From Clostridiales bacterium (GTDB lineage: Bacteria; Bacillota; Clostridia; Christensenellales; JAISNN01): a DNA stretch of 12,736 nucleotides. The stretch is from positions 1 through 12,736 of the forward strand of contig JAISQX010000057.1 in NCBI GenBank assembly GCA_031273965.1, read 5' to 3'. Below the pieces are notes generated by a model. That model was not told where the DNA came from. It worked only from the letters and a program-made list of their open reading frames with translations, and did not search any database. This document shows positions 6,120 through 12,715 of this stretch, in pieces. The translations under genes were made by a program, and so were the position numbers. Numbering within the stretch: the first letter of the stretch is position 1; every line of letters begins with the position of its first letter.

Positions 6120-6851
6120 ATGGAAAACAACGGTAGATATGCCGGATATAGTAGCACGGGGATAAGAAACGGCGTACCGGAATACAATCCTTATATAAAG
6201 ATTAACGGGTATAACGGCAATGTTTCCGGCGGCGTGCCGGTCGCTTTGCCTTATCATATACCGCCTTATTACGGCGGGAACGGTTATCCCGTAGCGCCTT
6301 ATCCTTACGGATACGCTCCTTATTTCAATTATGGATATACGCAGTGGGGACCCTATTATATTCCAAGATCATTGCCCCCGACTGTCGGTCACAGACCGGG
6401 TTGCCCTGCCGCCGCATACGGCGCGGATAGAATTCCGGGGCAAATGAGGGCGCAAAAAGATTACGAACAACAAGCGCAAGCCGTTATAGAATCCGCGACT
6501 CCGGTTTATGAAAATGAAAAAAAGAGAAATGGTTTCGGTTCTTTCCTTCTCGGACTTTTGGAAGCGGTTTTTGCGATTATTCTCTTCGGGGGAACGGCGG
6601 CGCTTTTGTATTTTACAAAAGATGCGGCATGGTTCGGTTATGCGATCGTCATTTTGGCGGCTTTGATAGTTTTTATATCTTATACCGATCACAGTAAGCT
6701 TTTTCGTTTATTGTCTTGGGGTATCGCGATAGTCTTGTGCTTTTCGGCGTTTTATATCGCAAGACCCGATCTTGACATAAATGTCTTGGATAGCGCAAAG
6801 GAAGCGATTAACGCGTTGTTCGCGTTCTTCTCCTTGTCTGTAAGAATATAA
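6120..6851 (+). CDS. Tyr/Pro/Gly-rich N-terminus membrane protein, function unknown
   Basis: A 243-residue protein I do not recognise. Residues 1-100 are low-complexity and contain 18 Tyr plus many Pro, Gly and Asn, with patches such as ALPYHIPPYYGGNGYP and APYPYGYAPYFNYGY. No signal peptide precedes them. A short polar stretch (about 105-138) leads to three hydrophobic segments, roughly 141-165, 169-187 and 194-213, and a mildly hydrophobic C-terminal stretch at about 229-240. The likely topology is a disordered aromatic N-terminal tail in the cytoplasm anchored by three or four helices. The start is certain: GGAGGAG stands directly before ATG, behind a strong promoter. It is co-transcribed with the small membrane protein downstream. 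Such PGY-rich tails can self-associate; that is inference from composition only. Confidence 0.85.
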   Translation: MENNGRYAGYSSTGIRNGVPEYNPYIKINGYNGNVSGGVPVALPYHIPPYYGGNGYPVAPYPYGYAPYFNYGYTQWGPYYIPRSLPPTVGHRPGCPAAAYGADRIPGQMRAQKDYEQQAQAVIESATPVYENEKKRNGFGSFLLGLLEAVFAIILFGGTAALLYFTKDAAWFGYAIVILAALIVFISYTDHSKLFRLLSWGIAIVLCFSAFYIARPDLDINVLDSAKEAINALFAFFSLSVRI

Positions 6852-6923
6852 AATAGAATTTATGCGTCTTTTTAAATTGCGGCGCGTAAAACAAAAAAAT
6901 ACTAAATATAGGAGGATTTATAT

Positions 6924-7163
6924 ATGTTGGAACTGTTAAACAATATTTGGGTGGTCTTGACTGATTTTTATCTCAGCCTTTATCAAATCGGCGGCGAAGC
7001 GGTGGGAATTATTCTTTCGGTACTGTTAATAATCGCGTTCCTTATTCCGACCGAAATAGCCGTGGTAAAAAAGGCTCCTAAAATTTTGCTTATATTTTTA
7101 TTTAACATAACCGTTATCGGTTGGATTATCGCATTGCCGTTAGCTTTTAGAAAGAGAAAATAA
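6924..7163 (+). CDS. small two-helix membrane protein, superinfection-immunity-like
   Basis: A 79-residue protein with two membrane helices, about 25-48 and 53-75, and a short basic tail RKRK. The pattern between and in the helices, IPTEIAVVKKAPKILLIFLFNITVIGWIIAL, fits the small family named after phage superinfection immunity proteins (T4 Imm type), in which a P-T motif, a basic loop and N...GW..AL recur. Chromosomal members are common and mostly uncharacterised, so the name should not be read as proof of anti-phage activity. An AGGAGG ribosome site lies about 10 bases before ATG. It follows the Tyr-rich membrane protein gene by 72 bp and a strong terminator closes the unit. Confidence 0.75.
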   Translation: MLELLNNIWVVLTDFYLSLYQIGGEAVGIILSVLLIIAFLIPTEIAVVKKAPKILLIFLFNITVIGWIIALPLAFRKRK

Positions 7164-7188
7164 GAATACATAATCAATCAAAATTAAT

Positions 7189-7205
7189 CGGCGGTTTTTT
7201 CGCCG
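7189..7205 (+). repeat. short GC hairpin after the membrane-protein operon
   Basis: CGGCG (7189-7193) pairs with CGCCG (7201-7205) around a T-rich loop. It stands ahead of the main terminator and may stall polymerase or protect the 3' end. Confidence 0.4.
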
Positions 7206-7213
7206 TTAAGAGA

Positions 7214-7246
7214 ATTATCCCTTTACGTAAAAGGGGTAATTTTTTT
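7214..7246 (+). terminator. rho-independent terminator of the membrane-protein operon
   Basis: An 11-pair stem (7214-7224 with 7230-7240, one T-G wobble), loop ACGTA, followed by a T tract to 7246. A clear intrinsic terminator for plus-strand transcription. Confidence 0.9.
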
Positions 7247-7263
7247 GTTTTTTCTAAACAAAA

Positions 7264-7293
7264 GACATCCTATAAAAATTATCATAGGATGTC
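7264..7293 (-). terminator. terminator of the minus-strand aldolase operon
   Basis: A ten-base perfect stem (7264-7273 with 7284-7293) and a ten-base loop. Read on the minus strand it is followed by TTTTGTTT, a modest U tract, about 50 bases past the last aldolase stop. It faces the plus-strand terminator, so the two operons converge here. Confidence 0.75.
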
Positions 7294-7342
7294 AGTCGGG
7301 CAAAGAAACCGTCAGAGACGCATCAAGGCGTCGGCGCGGTCT

Positions 7343-7990
7343 TTATTTAATGTATGCGCTTAAAGTTGTCTCATCGGAAAATTCATCCTTGCCGGACCGC
7401 TTTAGTACGGCGGACGTTACATAGTCCTTTGAGGACGACTCAAGCGTTTCGCAAGCCTTAAGGGCGGCGTCCAATGACTCGCCCGCGGCGATAGCGCCAT
7501 GATTTGACAGATAGCAGCCGTTGCGGTCTTTTAGCGCTTTGAGAGTTTCGTTCGTCATTTTTTTTGTGCCCGGAAGTCCGTATCCCGCGCAACGGACGGG
7601 CAGCCCGATTAGAGAGTTTACACCGCGGATATCGGGAATATCCGAAGGAAGCTCCGCGCGCGCCGCCGCCATAATGCTGCAATATTCGGAATGGGTATGG
7701 ATAACCGCGCCTATGTCGGTTCTGTCGCGGTATATGGACGCATGAAGCTTTTTTTCGCTTGTCGGTTTGAGCTTTCCCTCATATTCCAGAGTGTTGATGT
7801 TGACCTTTACCATATCCGCGGGAGTAAGCCTCAGATAGTCTAAGCCGCTGGGAGTTACAAGCATGTTCTCGCCGTCCAAGCGTACGGATATATTTCCCCA
7901 GGTTCCTTGTACGAGGTTTTCTTTTAAAAGTTTTTTCCCGGCGGTAACGAGCGCTTCACGCAGAGATTGTTCCGTGAGGGGTGTATTCAT
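7343..7990 (-). CDS. class II aldolase (FucA/AraD fold), catalytically intact
   Basis: Zinc-dependent class II aldolase or epimerase of the L-fuculose-1-phosphate aldolase / ribulose-5-phosphate 4-epimerase superfamily, 215 residues as usual. The phosphate loop GTWGNISVR is at 29-37, TPSG at 47-50, the catalytic acid Glu79 in TSEKKLHASIY, zinc ligands His98 and His100 in HTHS, and the third ligand His164 in SNHGAI. All catalytic elements are present, so it should cleave or epimerise a sugar phosphate, probably giving DHAP or another triose plus an aldehyde. It is the last gene of the minus-strand operon, six bases behind a paralogue lacking these residues. The AAGGAG ribosome site lies inside the end of that gene, implying translational coupling. 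Exact substrate cannot be assigned. Confidence 0.92.
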   Translation of the reverse strand: MNTPLTEQSLREALVTAGKKLLKENLVQGTWGNISVRLDGENMLVTPSGLDYLRLTPADMVKVNINTLEYEGKLKPTSEKKLHASIYRDRTDIGAVIHTHSEYCSIMAAARAELPSDIPDIRGVNSLIGLPVRCAGYGLPGTKKMTNETLKALKDRNGCYLSNHGAIAAGESLDAALKACETLESSSKDYVTSAVLKRSGKDEFSDETTLSAYIK

Positions 7991-7996
7991 AACGCG

Positions 7997-8632
7997 CTAA
8001 TCTCCTTTCTTTTCGTTTTGTTCGGATTTAATAATGTTGGCTTTGCTGTATTTTTTTTCGTAAATAAAATTCATGAGCTTAGCTTCCCAAAAAGGCAAGG
8101 GACGGGGACTGCCTATGAAGCTTGATAGAATATAGGTTTTTGCGGTTTTTTCGGCGACGAGAAGCGCCGTGGACGCCTCCTCGACAGTCCTGCCGCAAAC
8201 AATGCCGCCCTCGTTTTTGAGCATGCAACCGTTTCTGTTTTTTAGGGCGCGCGTAAGCGTTTCGACGCTTTCCGCCGTGCGTAACGTCGGCCCTATAATC
8301 TGGGCGAAATCGTCCAGAATAGGAGGAAGAGTAATAAGAAGCTTTGAAAGTCCCGCAAGGTAGGGGGACGACGATATGATAACCGCGCCCGCTTCGGGTT
8401 TGCCGGAAAAGACGGCGGCGCATATCTTAGGCGTTTTTCCGTCATAACCGGAGTCAAAAGAGCGGGTTTCAATATCCTTCTCGTTCAGCGAATATATATC
8501 CGCTCCGGGAGCGGTCATTAAAAAACTCTCATCGTCAAGCCGCGCCGCAATTGTTGTATTGTGGCAAAGATTGAGAGAGTACAGCCGCGCCGCGCCGCGC
8601 ATTATTGATTGAATAAGTTGATTTTTTAGCAT
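7997..8632 (-). CDS. class II aldolase-fold pseudo-enzyme (active site lost)
   Basis: A 211-residue paralogue of the next gene product. The fold is recognisable: CHNTTIAARLDDESFLMTAPGADIYSL matches the phosphate-loop and TPSG region, GKPEAGAVI matches RTDIGAVI, and ALKNRNGCMLKNEGGIVCG matches ALKDRNGCYLSNHGAIAAG. Catalysis should be impossible: HTHS has become ISSS (positions 86-89), the third zinc His is Glu141, and the catalytic Glu position is Thr67 with no SSE/TSE motif left. The phosphate-loop GNIS is also replaced by NTTI. The frame is intact, with AAGGAG before ATG, so it is a maintained gene rather than a decayed one. Class II aldolases form tetramers with interface active sites, so it may be a structural or regulatory partner of the intact aldolase. 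Confidence 0.87.
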   Translation of the reverse strand: MLKNQLIQSIMRGAARLYSLNLCHNTTIAARLDDESFLMTAPGADIYSLNEKDIETRSFDSGYDGKTPKICAAVFSGKPEAGAVIISSSPYLAGLSKLLITLPPILDDFAQIIGPTLRTAESVETLTRALKNRNGCMLKNEGGIVCGRTVEEASTALLVAEKTAKTYILSSFIGSPRPLPFWEAKLMNFIYEKKYSKANIIKSEQNEKKGD

Positions 8633-8684
8633 CTGAACTCCTTGTTTATCGGGGCGTTAGCCGACCCGAAAGCGTATCGCGAAA

Positions 8685-10211
8685 TTATTCGGTAAATCTT
8701 GTAGAATTGATATTTTTATACGCAGACTTTAAGCCGCTATATACGTCCTTATAGCTTTGGAAGAGCTTATCGTAAATCTCTTTGTTGTTTCTGTTCGGTT
8801 TGTAGGTTTCGGTATTTTTTACAAAGTCGCGCGCGTTCGAAAAACTCTTTATTTCGCCCAAACCTATAAGGGCGGTTATCGCCGCGCCCAAAGCGCCAGC
8901 CATGCGCGGATTTTCGCTGACGGAAAATTCCTTTCCCGTTATGTCTGCAATTATCTGCATCCAAGCTTTATCGAGAGCGCCTCCGCCTATTATGCGAAAA
9001 TGCTCCGACGAAAAGCCGTAGTCTTTTTTGAAGTTTTCGAGAATCCACCTTAAATTGTAGGCAATGCCCTCGTACACGGCTCTCATGAGATGATTGCGCG
9101 TATGCTCGGGGTTGATATTAAAGAGCGTCGCTCTGGTTGTCGTGGAGCTTACGGGGCATCTTTCGCCAAGCATCCACGGCGTACATATAAGGTATTCCGA
9201 CCCGGGGGGGACGGTGTTTATGATGGTGTCCATGTGCGCGTATATGCCGTCGCCGTACTCTTTTAATTCGCCTTTGAAGAACTGTTCTATGAGCCATTGA
9301 ATGTTTGAACCCGCGGCTTCGGTAATTCCGACGATTAGGTTCATATCGGGATCGGCGCTTTGTATCGCCGCGGCTCCGTGCTTAAACTGAGTTTTGACCT
9401 TTGACGAGGCGCAAACCCAAGCGGAAGTGCCCAGATATATGTGAACGTCGCCGTCGCCGTTCATACCCGAACCTATCGCCGCGCTCTGTACGTCGTCGGA
9501 CCCGCCAAAAACCGGAGTATCCGCGATAAGCCCCATAGCCGCCGCGGCGTCGGGAAGAAGTCCGCCCACCTTATCCGTGCTCCTGACAAGGGGAGGAAGG
9601 CGGTTCATGTCAGTGCCGATAAGCTTCAATGCCGACATCCATGTTTTTTTCTTTAAATCCAAGCCGTAAGACGAAGCGCCCGACAGTTCGGCGACGAATT
9701 TTCCCGTGCATTTGTATTTGAGATAGCCGTTTACATCGAGAAAATACCGAGTGTGGTTATAAATATCGGGGCGTTCTTCTTTTATCCATTGAATCTTTGC
9801 GACGACGTCTTTGCCCATAATCGGCGTTCCGGAAACGAGCGAAAAGATTTTTTTTCCGCCGAGCTTTTTCATAAGGGATTGGGCTTGCTTCTCGGCTCTG
9901 CCGTCCACCCAGGTTATATTGTTACAGAGCGTGTTGCCCTTTTCGTCGACGGGGATAAGCCCCATGGATTGAGTCGAAAAGATAACGCCCTTGACGAATT
10001 TTGGATTGATTGCGTTTTTTGTCATTAGGCGGTTAGACGCCGCGCAAACGGCGTTCCAATAATCGTCGGGAGACTGTTCGACCCACGCGGGATAAGGATA
10101 AAAGGTGGGATAGTTCTCCGTTGCCGAGGCAATTATCCGTCCGTTAAAATCAATGAGTACAGCCTTGTCCGAGCTTGTGCCCATGTCGTGGGCGATGATA
10201 TATTTTTCCAT
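8685..10211 (-). CDS. FGGY-family carbohydrate kinase (xylulokinase-like)
   Basis: ATP-dependent sugar or polyol kinase, 508 residues, full length for the FGGY family. The N-terminal ATPase signature HDMGTSSDKAVLID is at 8-21, then WVEQSPDDYW at 43-52, TWVDGRA at 100-106, and GGSDDVQSAAIGSG at 236-249 with the catalytic Asp239 (xylulokinase GGGDN position). GTSAWV at 261-266, LGERCPV at 348-354 (usually GERTP in xylulokinases), and the second FGGY signature IIGGGALDKAWMQIIADITG at 407-426 follow. AAAGGA precedes ATG. Substrates in this family range over ketoses, aldoses and polyols and cannot be read from these motifs. Placed between an aminotransferase and two aldolase-fold proteins, it should make the phosphorylated substrate that the aldolase cleaves. 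Confidence 0.94.
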   Translation of the reverse strand: MEKYIIAHDMGTSSDKAVLIDFNGRIIASATENYPTFYPYPAWVEQSPDDYWNAVCAASNRLMTKNAINPKFVKGVIFSTQSMGLIPVDEKGNTLCNNITWVDGRAEKQAQSLMKKLGGKKIFSLVSGTPIMGKDVVAKIQWIKEERPDIYNHTRYFLDVNGYLKYKCTGKFVAELSGASSYGLDLKKKTWMSALKLIGTDMNRLPPLVRSTDKVGGLLPDAAAAMGLIADTPVFGGSDDVQSAAIGSGMNGDGDVHIYLGTSAWVCASSKVKTQFKHGAAAIQSADPDMNLIVGITEAAGSNIQWLIEQFFKGELKEYGDGIYAHMDTIINTVPPGSEYLICTPWMLGERCPVSSTTTRATLFNINPEHTRNHLMRAVYEGIAYNLRWILENFKKDYGFSSEHFRIIGGGALDKAWMQIIADITGKEFSVSENPRMAGALGAAITALIGLGEIKSFSNARDFVKNTETYKPNRNNKEIYDKLFQSYKDVYSGLKSAYKNINSTRFTE

Positions 10212-10283
10212 AATATTTCCTTTTTTCTTCTAAAAAAACACTACTGACGGAGACTTTTAGCGGCAATCGGCTTTGGTTAAGGT

Positions 10284-11780
10284 CTATTCCTCAATCTCCA
10301 CGCCTTTGATTACCGTTTTGAATACGTTGTCAAATTTAGCGATAGCTTCGTCGATTACCTCGTCGGTGTCCGCCATAGACGTGTATAGTCTGCTGCCGGC
10401 AAGAGTTACTATGCCGTTAGCCATATAAGCCGCGCCCATGTGTTCCATTGCCGTTTTTCTTTTCATGACGTTGCTTTTGTTTTTTAGGAGCTTCAAAAGC
10501 GAAACGATTTTTATCGGAGAAGAAACGTCGAAAGCCATAGCTCCGGAACACTCCAAATGGACTATGGAGCCTTGATTGAAGCAGACGAAAGGCAGTTCGT
10601 ATTTTTTGATGAGAGCCTTAAGTCCCGCCGTGAGTTTGTCGCCGGCGGCGCCCGCCTTTTCACAGGCGTTCGTACGCTCTATTTCTTTTATAGTGTAATA
10701 TCCGGCGAGAGAGGACAACGGATTTGCCGCCAACGTTCCTCCGATATAGGCTTTTTTGCTGCCGCTTTGAAGACCCGCGCACAACGTTTTGCTTATTATT
10801 TCGCGGCTTCCGCCTATACCGCCCGCGGCGGGATAGCCGCCGGCTATTACTTTTCCGAATATAGTCAAATCCGGTACGACGCCGAAGTAACCTTGCGCGC
10901 CGCCCAATCCCAAACGGAAGCCCGTGACGACCTCGTCGAATATAAAGAGGGCTTTGTATTTATCGCAGAGATCTCTTACGCCCTTGTTGTAATCAAAATC
11001 TATCGGGCGGGTGCCGCTCTCCGGGCCTACAGGTTCGACGATAACGCATGCCGTGCCGCCGCGTAAGAGATTTAAACGCAGAACGTTTTCCAAAGCTTTT
11101 AGGTTATTCGGCGGGACTTCGTGGGTGAGAGAAGTGGTGCGGCGTGGTATTCCGTGAGATTCCAGTCTGCCGGAGCCCGGAACCTTTTGACCGTACACCA
11201 TGTGATCCGACCACCCGTGATATGCGCCGCCTACCTTTACTATACGGCTGTTTTTTGTATAAAGCCGCGCGGCTCTTACCGCCGCCATAACGGCTTCCGT
11301 GCCCGAACCCAGCATTCTAAACATTTCCACCGCGGGCATATGCTTATTTATTTCTCGGGCGAGGAGCAACTCGGCTTCGTGAAAAAGACCGGTTACGGGA
11401 CCGCATGTACGCAAAAGCTTCTCGACTTCCTGTCTTACCGCGGGATAGTTCGAGCCCAATATGGTGGGACCGCCCGCCTGTAAAAAATCTATGTACTTAT
11501 TTCCGTCGACGTCATACAGATACGCGCCTTCGGCCTTTTCGAAGCAGAGAGGAAAAGGATAATTGAACGCGAGATTGTGCTGTACGCCGTTCGGGATATA
11601 ACGTTTGGCTTCGTCGTACAATTCCTTTGATTTAGCGCATTTTTTTCCGTAATAATTTTCGAGAATGTCGTGCAAGGCTTCTCTTGATATACACCAAACA
11701 GGCTGTTCGGTGAGGTTTTTTAGTTCGGCGTTTATGTCCGCCGCGTTTTCCCATTTGCTTATGGCGTAACCGTTATTCAT
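10284..11780 (-). CDS. class III PLP aminotransferase, glutamate-1-semialdehyde aminomutase-like
   Basis: Fold-type I PLP enzyme of aminotransferase class III. Core motifs: KAEGAYLYDVDGNKYIDF at 82-99, GSGTEAVMAAVRAAR at 158-172, AYHGWSDH at 186-193, VEPVGPESG at 248-256, FDEVVTGFR at 281-289 with the PLP-ring Asp282, and PDLTIFGKVIAGGYP at 303-317 with the Schiff-base Lys310, then GGTLAANPL. Wording is closest to HemL, but the protein is 498 residues against about 430, mainly through an N-terminal extension of about 50 residues, and HGHAD is HGWSD. No other haem gene is near, so a role in haem synthesis is unlikely. It may be a transaminase, an aminomutase or a phospho-lyase acting on an amino-polyol. 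AAAGGAG stands 12 bases before ATG; the tetR gene ends 42 bp upstream. Confidence 0.92.
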   Translation of the reverse strand: MNNGYAISKWENAADINAELKNLTEQPVWCISREALHDILENYYGKKCAKSKELYDEAKRYIPNGVQHNLAFNYPFPLCFEKAEGAYLYDVDGNKYIDFLQAGGPTILGSNYPAVRQEVEKLLRTCGPVTGLFHEAELLLAREINKHMPAVEMFRMLGSGTEAVMAAVRAARLYTKNSRIVKVGGAYHGWSDHMVYGQKVPGSGRLESHGIPRRTTSLTHEVPPNNLKALENVLRLNLLRGGTACVIVEPVGPESGTRPIDFDYNKGVRDLCDKYKALFIFDEVVTGFRLGLGGAQGYFGVVPDLTIFGKVIAGGYPAAGGIGGSREIISKTLCAGLQSGSKKAYIGGTLAANPLSSLAGYYTIKEIERTNACEKAGAAGDKLTAGLKALIKKYELPFVCFNQGSIVHLECSGAMAFDVSSPIKIVSLLKLLKNKSNVMKRKTAMEHMGAAYMANGIVTLAGSRLYTSMADTDEVIDEAIAKFDNVFKTVIKGVEIEE

Positions 11781-11822
11781 AGTGCGGTAGTCTCCTTTGA
11801 TATTTTGATTTTAAATTATATT

Positions 11823-12401
11823 TTATATAAACAAAGCGTCTATGTAGGTAAAAAGCTTTAATTTGAGTTCGTGAGGATTGCATATCGTTTTTTCGTGAAC
11901 AAGCGCGGAAAAAACAATTCCTAAATATTGCCCCAAAAGACCGGAAAACATGTCTTTCCCCGAGGCGTTATTTTTCAGAGCGGCGGGTGAGTTCTTTAAA
12001 AAATCGCGCACGGCGTTTTCAAATTCGGCATAAGAGTCGTTTTCATCGTCGGAAAAAATTATGCCTTTCATAAATATCTCTATAAATGCCTTTGGATACT
12101 TCGCCGTGTCGTCGATTATACGGGAAAAGAGACGTTTCAAGACCTCCGAGTCGGACAAGCCGGTGTCCTTTAACTCGTTCAAAATAGAAAGCAAGTCCTT
12201 TAGCTCGCAATTCGCAAGCTCCGCATAAAGCTCGTCCAAAGAGTCGAAGTGAGTAAAAAAAGTCGAACGCGAAATCCCCGAATATAGGGCGATGTCGTCT
12301 ATCGTCGTATGGCTTGCGCTCTTTTTTTCAAAAAGCGCTTTTGCTGAGTGTAATATCTTTGTATGCGTGGAAAACTTCTTTTTTCCTTTGATTAATTCCA
12401 T
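11823..12401 (-). CDS. TetR/AcrR-family transcriptional regulator
   Basis: A 192-residue one-component regulator. The N-terminal DNA-binding part TKILHSAKALFEKKSASHTTIDDIALYSGISRSTFFTHF (about 14-52) is a standard TetR helix-turn-helix, followed by DSLDELYAEL. The rest is an all-helical ligand-binding domain without family-specific motifs. I chose ATG at 12401. An upstream TTG (12419) is in frame but lies downstream of the -35 box and upstream of the -10 box, so it would not be transcribed. It is the first gene of the minus-strand operon, so it probably represses itself and the catabolic genes and releases DNA on binding a pathway metabolite. Palindromes overlapping its promoter support self-regulation. 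Confidence 0.93.
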   Translation of the reverse strand: MELIKGKKKFSTHTKILHSAKALFEKKSASHTTIDDIALYSGISRSTFFTHFDSLDELYAELANCELKDLLSILNELKDTGLSDSEVLKRLFSRIIDDTAKYPKAFIEIFMKGIIFSDDENDSYAEFENAVRDFLKNSPAALKNNASGKDMFSGLLGQYLGIVFSALVHEKTICNPHELKLKLFTYIDALFI

Positions 12402-12407
12402 ACTGAT

Positions 12408-12436
12408 ATAATAACACAAAAAATAGCCGTTGTAAA
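12408..12436 (-). promoter_or_regulatory. promoter of the tetR-catabolic operon
   Basis: On the minus strand TTTACA (12431-12436), a 17-base spacer and TATTAT (12408-12413). The predicted start of transcription coincides with the tetR ATG at 12401, so the message would be leaderless or nearly so; no ribosome site is seen before this ATG. Confidence 0.65.
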
Positions 12437-12446
12437 GAGGTTACAA
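12430..12446. promoter_or_regulatory. candidate TetR operator, TTGTAA-N5-TTACAA
   Basis: A perfect six-base inverted repeat with a five-base centre, covering the -35 box of the tetR promoter. Size and position suit a TetR-family dimer acting as an autorepressor. A second, imperfect palindrome of related wording lies at 12454-12469 (TTGCAC, four bases, GTACAA). Confidence 0.5.
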
Positions 12447-12643
12447 AAAAAAATTGCACACAAGTACAATTTTTCGTGCGAACAGTCAATTTTTGAAGTT
12501 TTCATTCCTTTTATAAGCGGTTTATACCGACGGAAGTAAAAAAAAATTATATCCGGAACGCACGCCGCATGGACTCGTATAAGATTAAAAAAAGTAAAAG
12601 GGCAAAAGGATTGTAATGATATAAAGTTTTTTTCTAAAAGGTA

Positions 12644-12672
12644 TTGACAAAACGCAAGAAATATGGTAGAAT
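12644..12672 (+). promoter_or_regulatory. consensus sigma-A promoter at the right edge
   Basis: TTGACA at 12644-12649, a 17-base spacer and TAGAAT at 12667-12672. Transcription would start near 12679 and run out of the window. Confidence 0.8.
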
Positions 12673-12715
12673 ATACATGAAAAAAGAAAAGCAACCTCCA
12701 TATGTGGTAATTTAG

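Noticed and set aside
6924..7163. Calling the small membrane protein a phage defence gene
   Set aside because: The family name comes from phage proteins, but chromosomal members are mostly uncharacterised and no phage genes are nearby.
10557..11066. 169-codon plus-strand open frame opposite the aminotransferase
   Set aside because: Antisense shadow; the opposite strand carries intact PLP-enzyme motifs throughout.
10284..11780. Naming the aminotransferase hemL
   Set aside because: N-terminal extension, altered motifs and a sugar-catabolic context make haem synthesis unlikely.
12392..12694. 100-codon minus-strand open frame upstream of tetR
   Set aside because: Low-complexity Phe/Ile-rich translation that runs through the tetR promoter and the start of tetR in another frame.
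12677..12713. 12-codon leader peptide MKKEKQPPYVVI before the edge hairpin
   Set aside because: Its ATG lies at or just before the predicted transcription start and has no ribosome site, so translation is doubtful.
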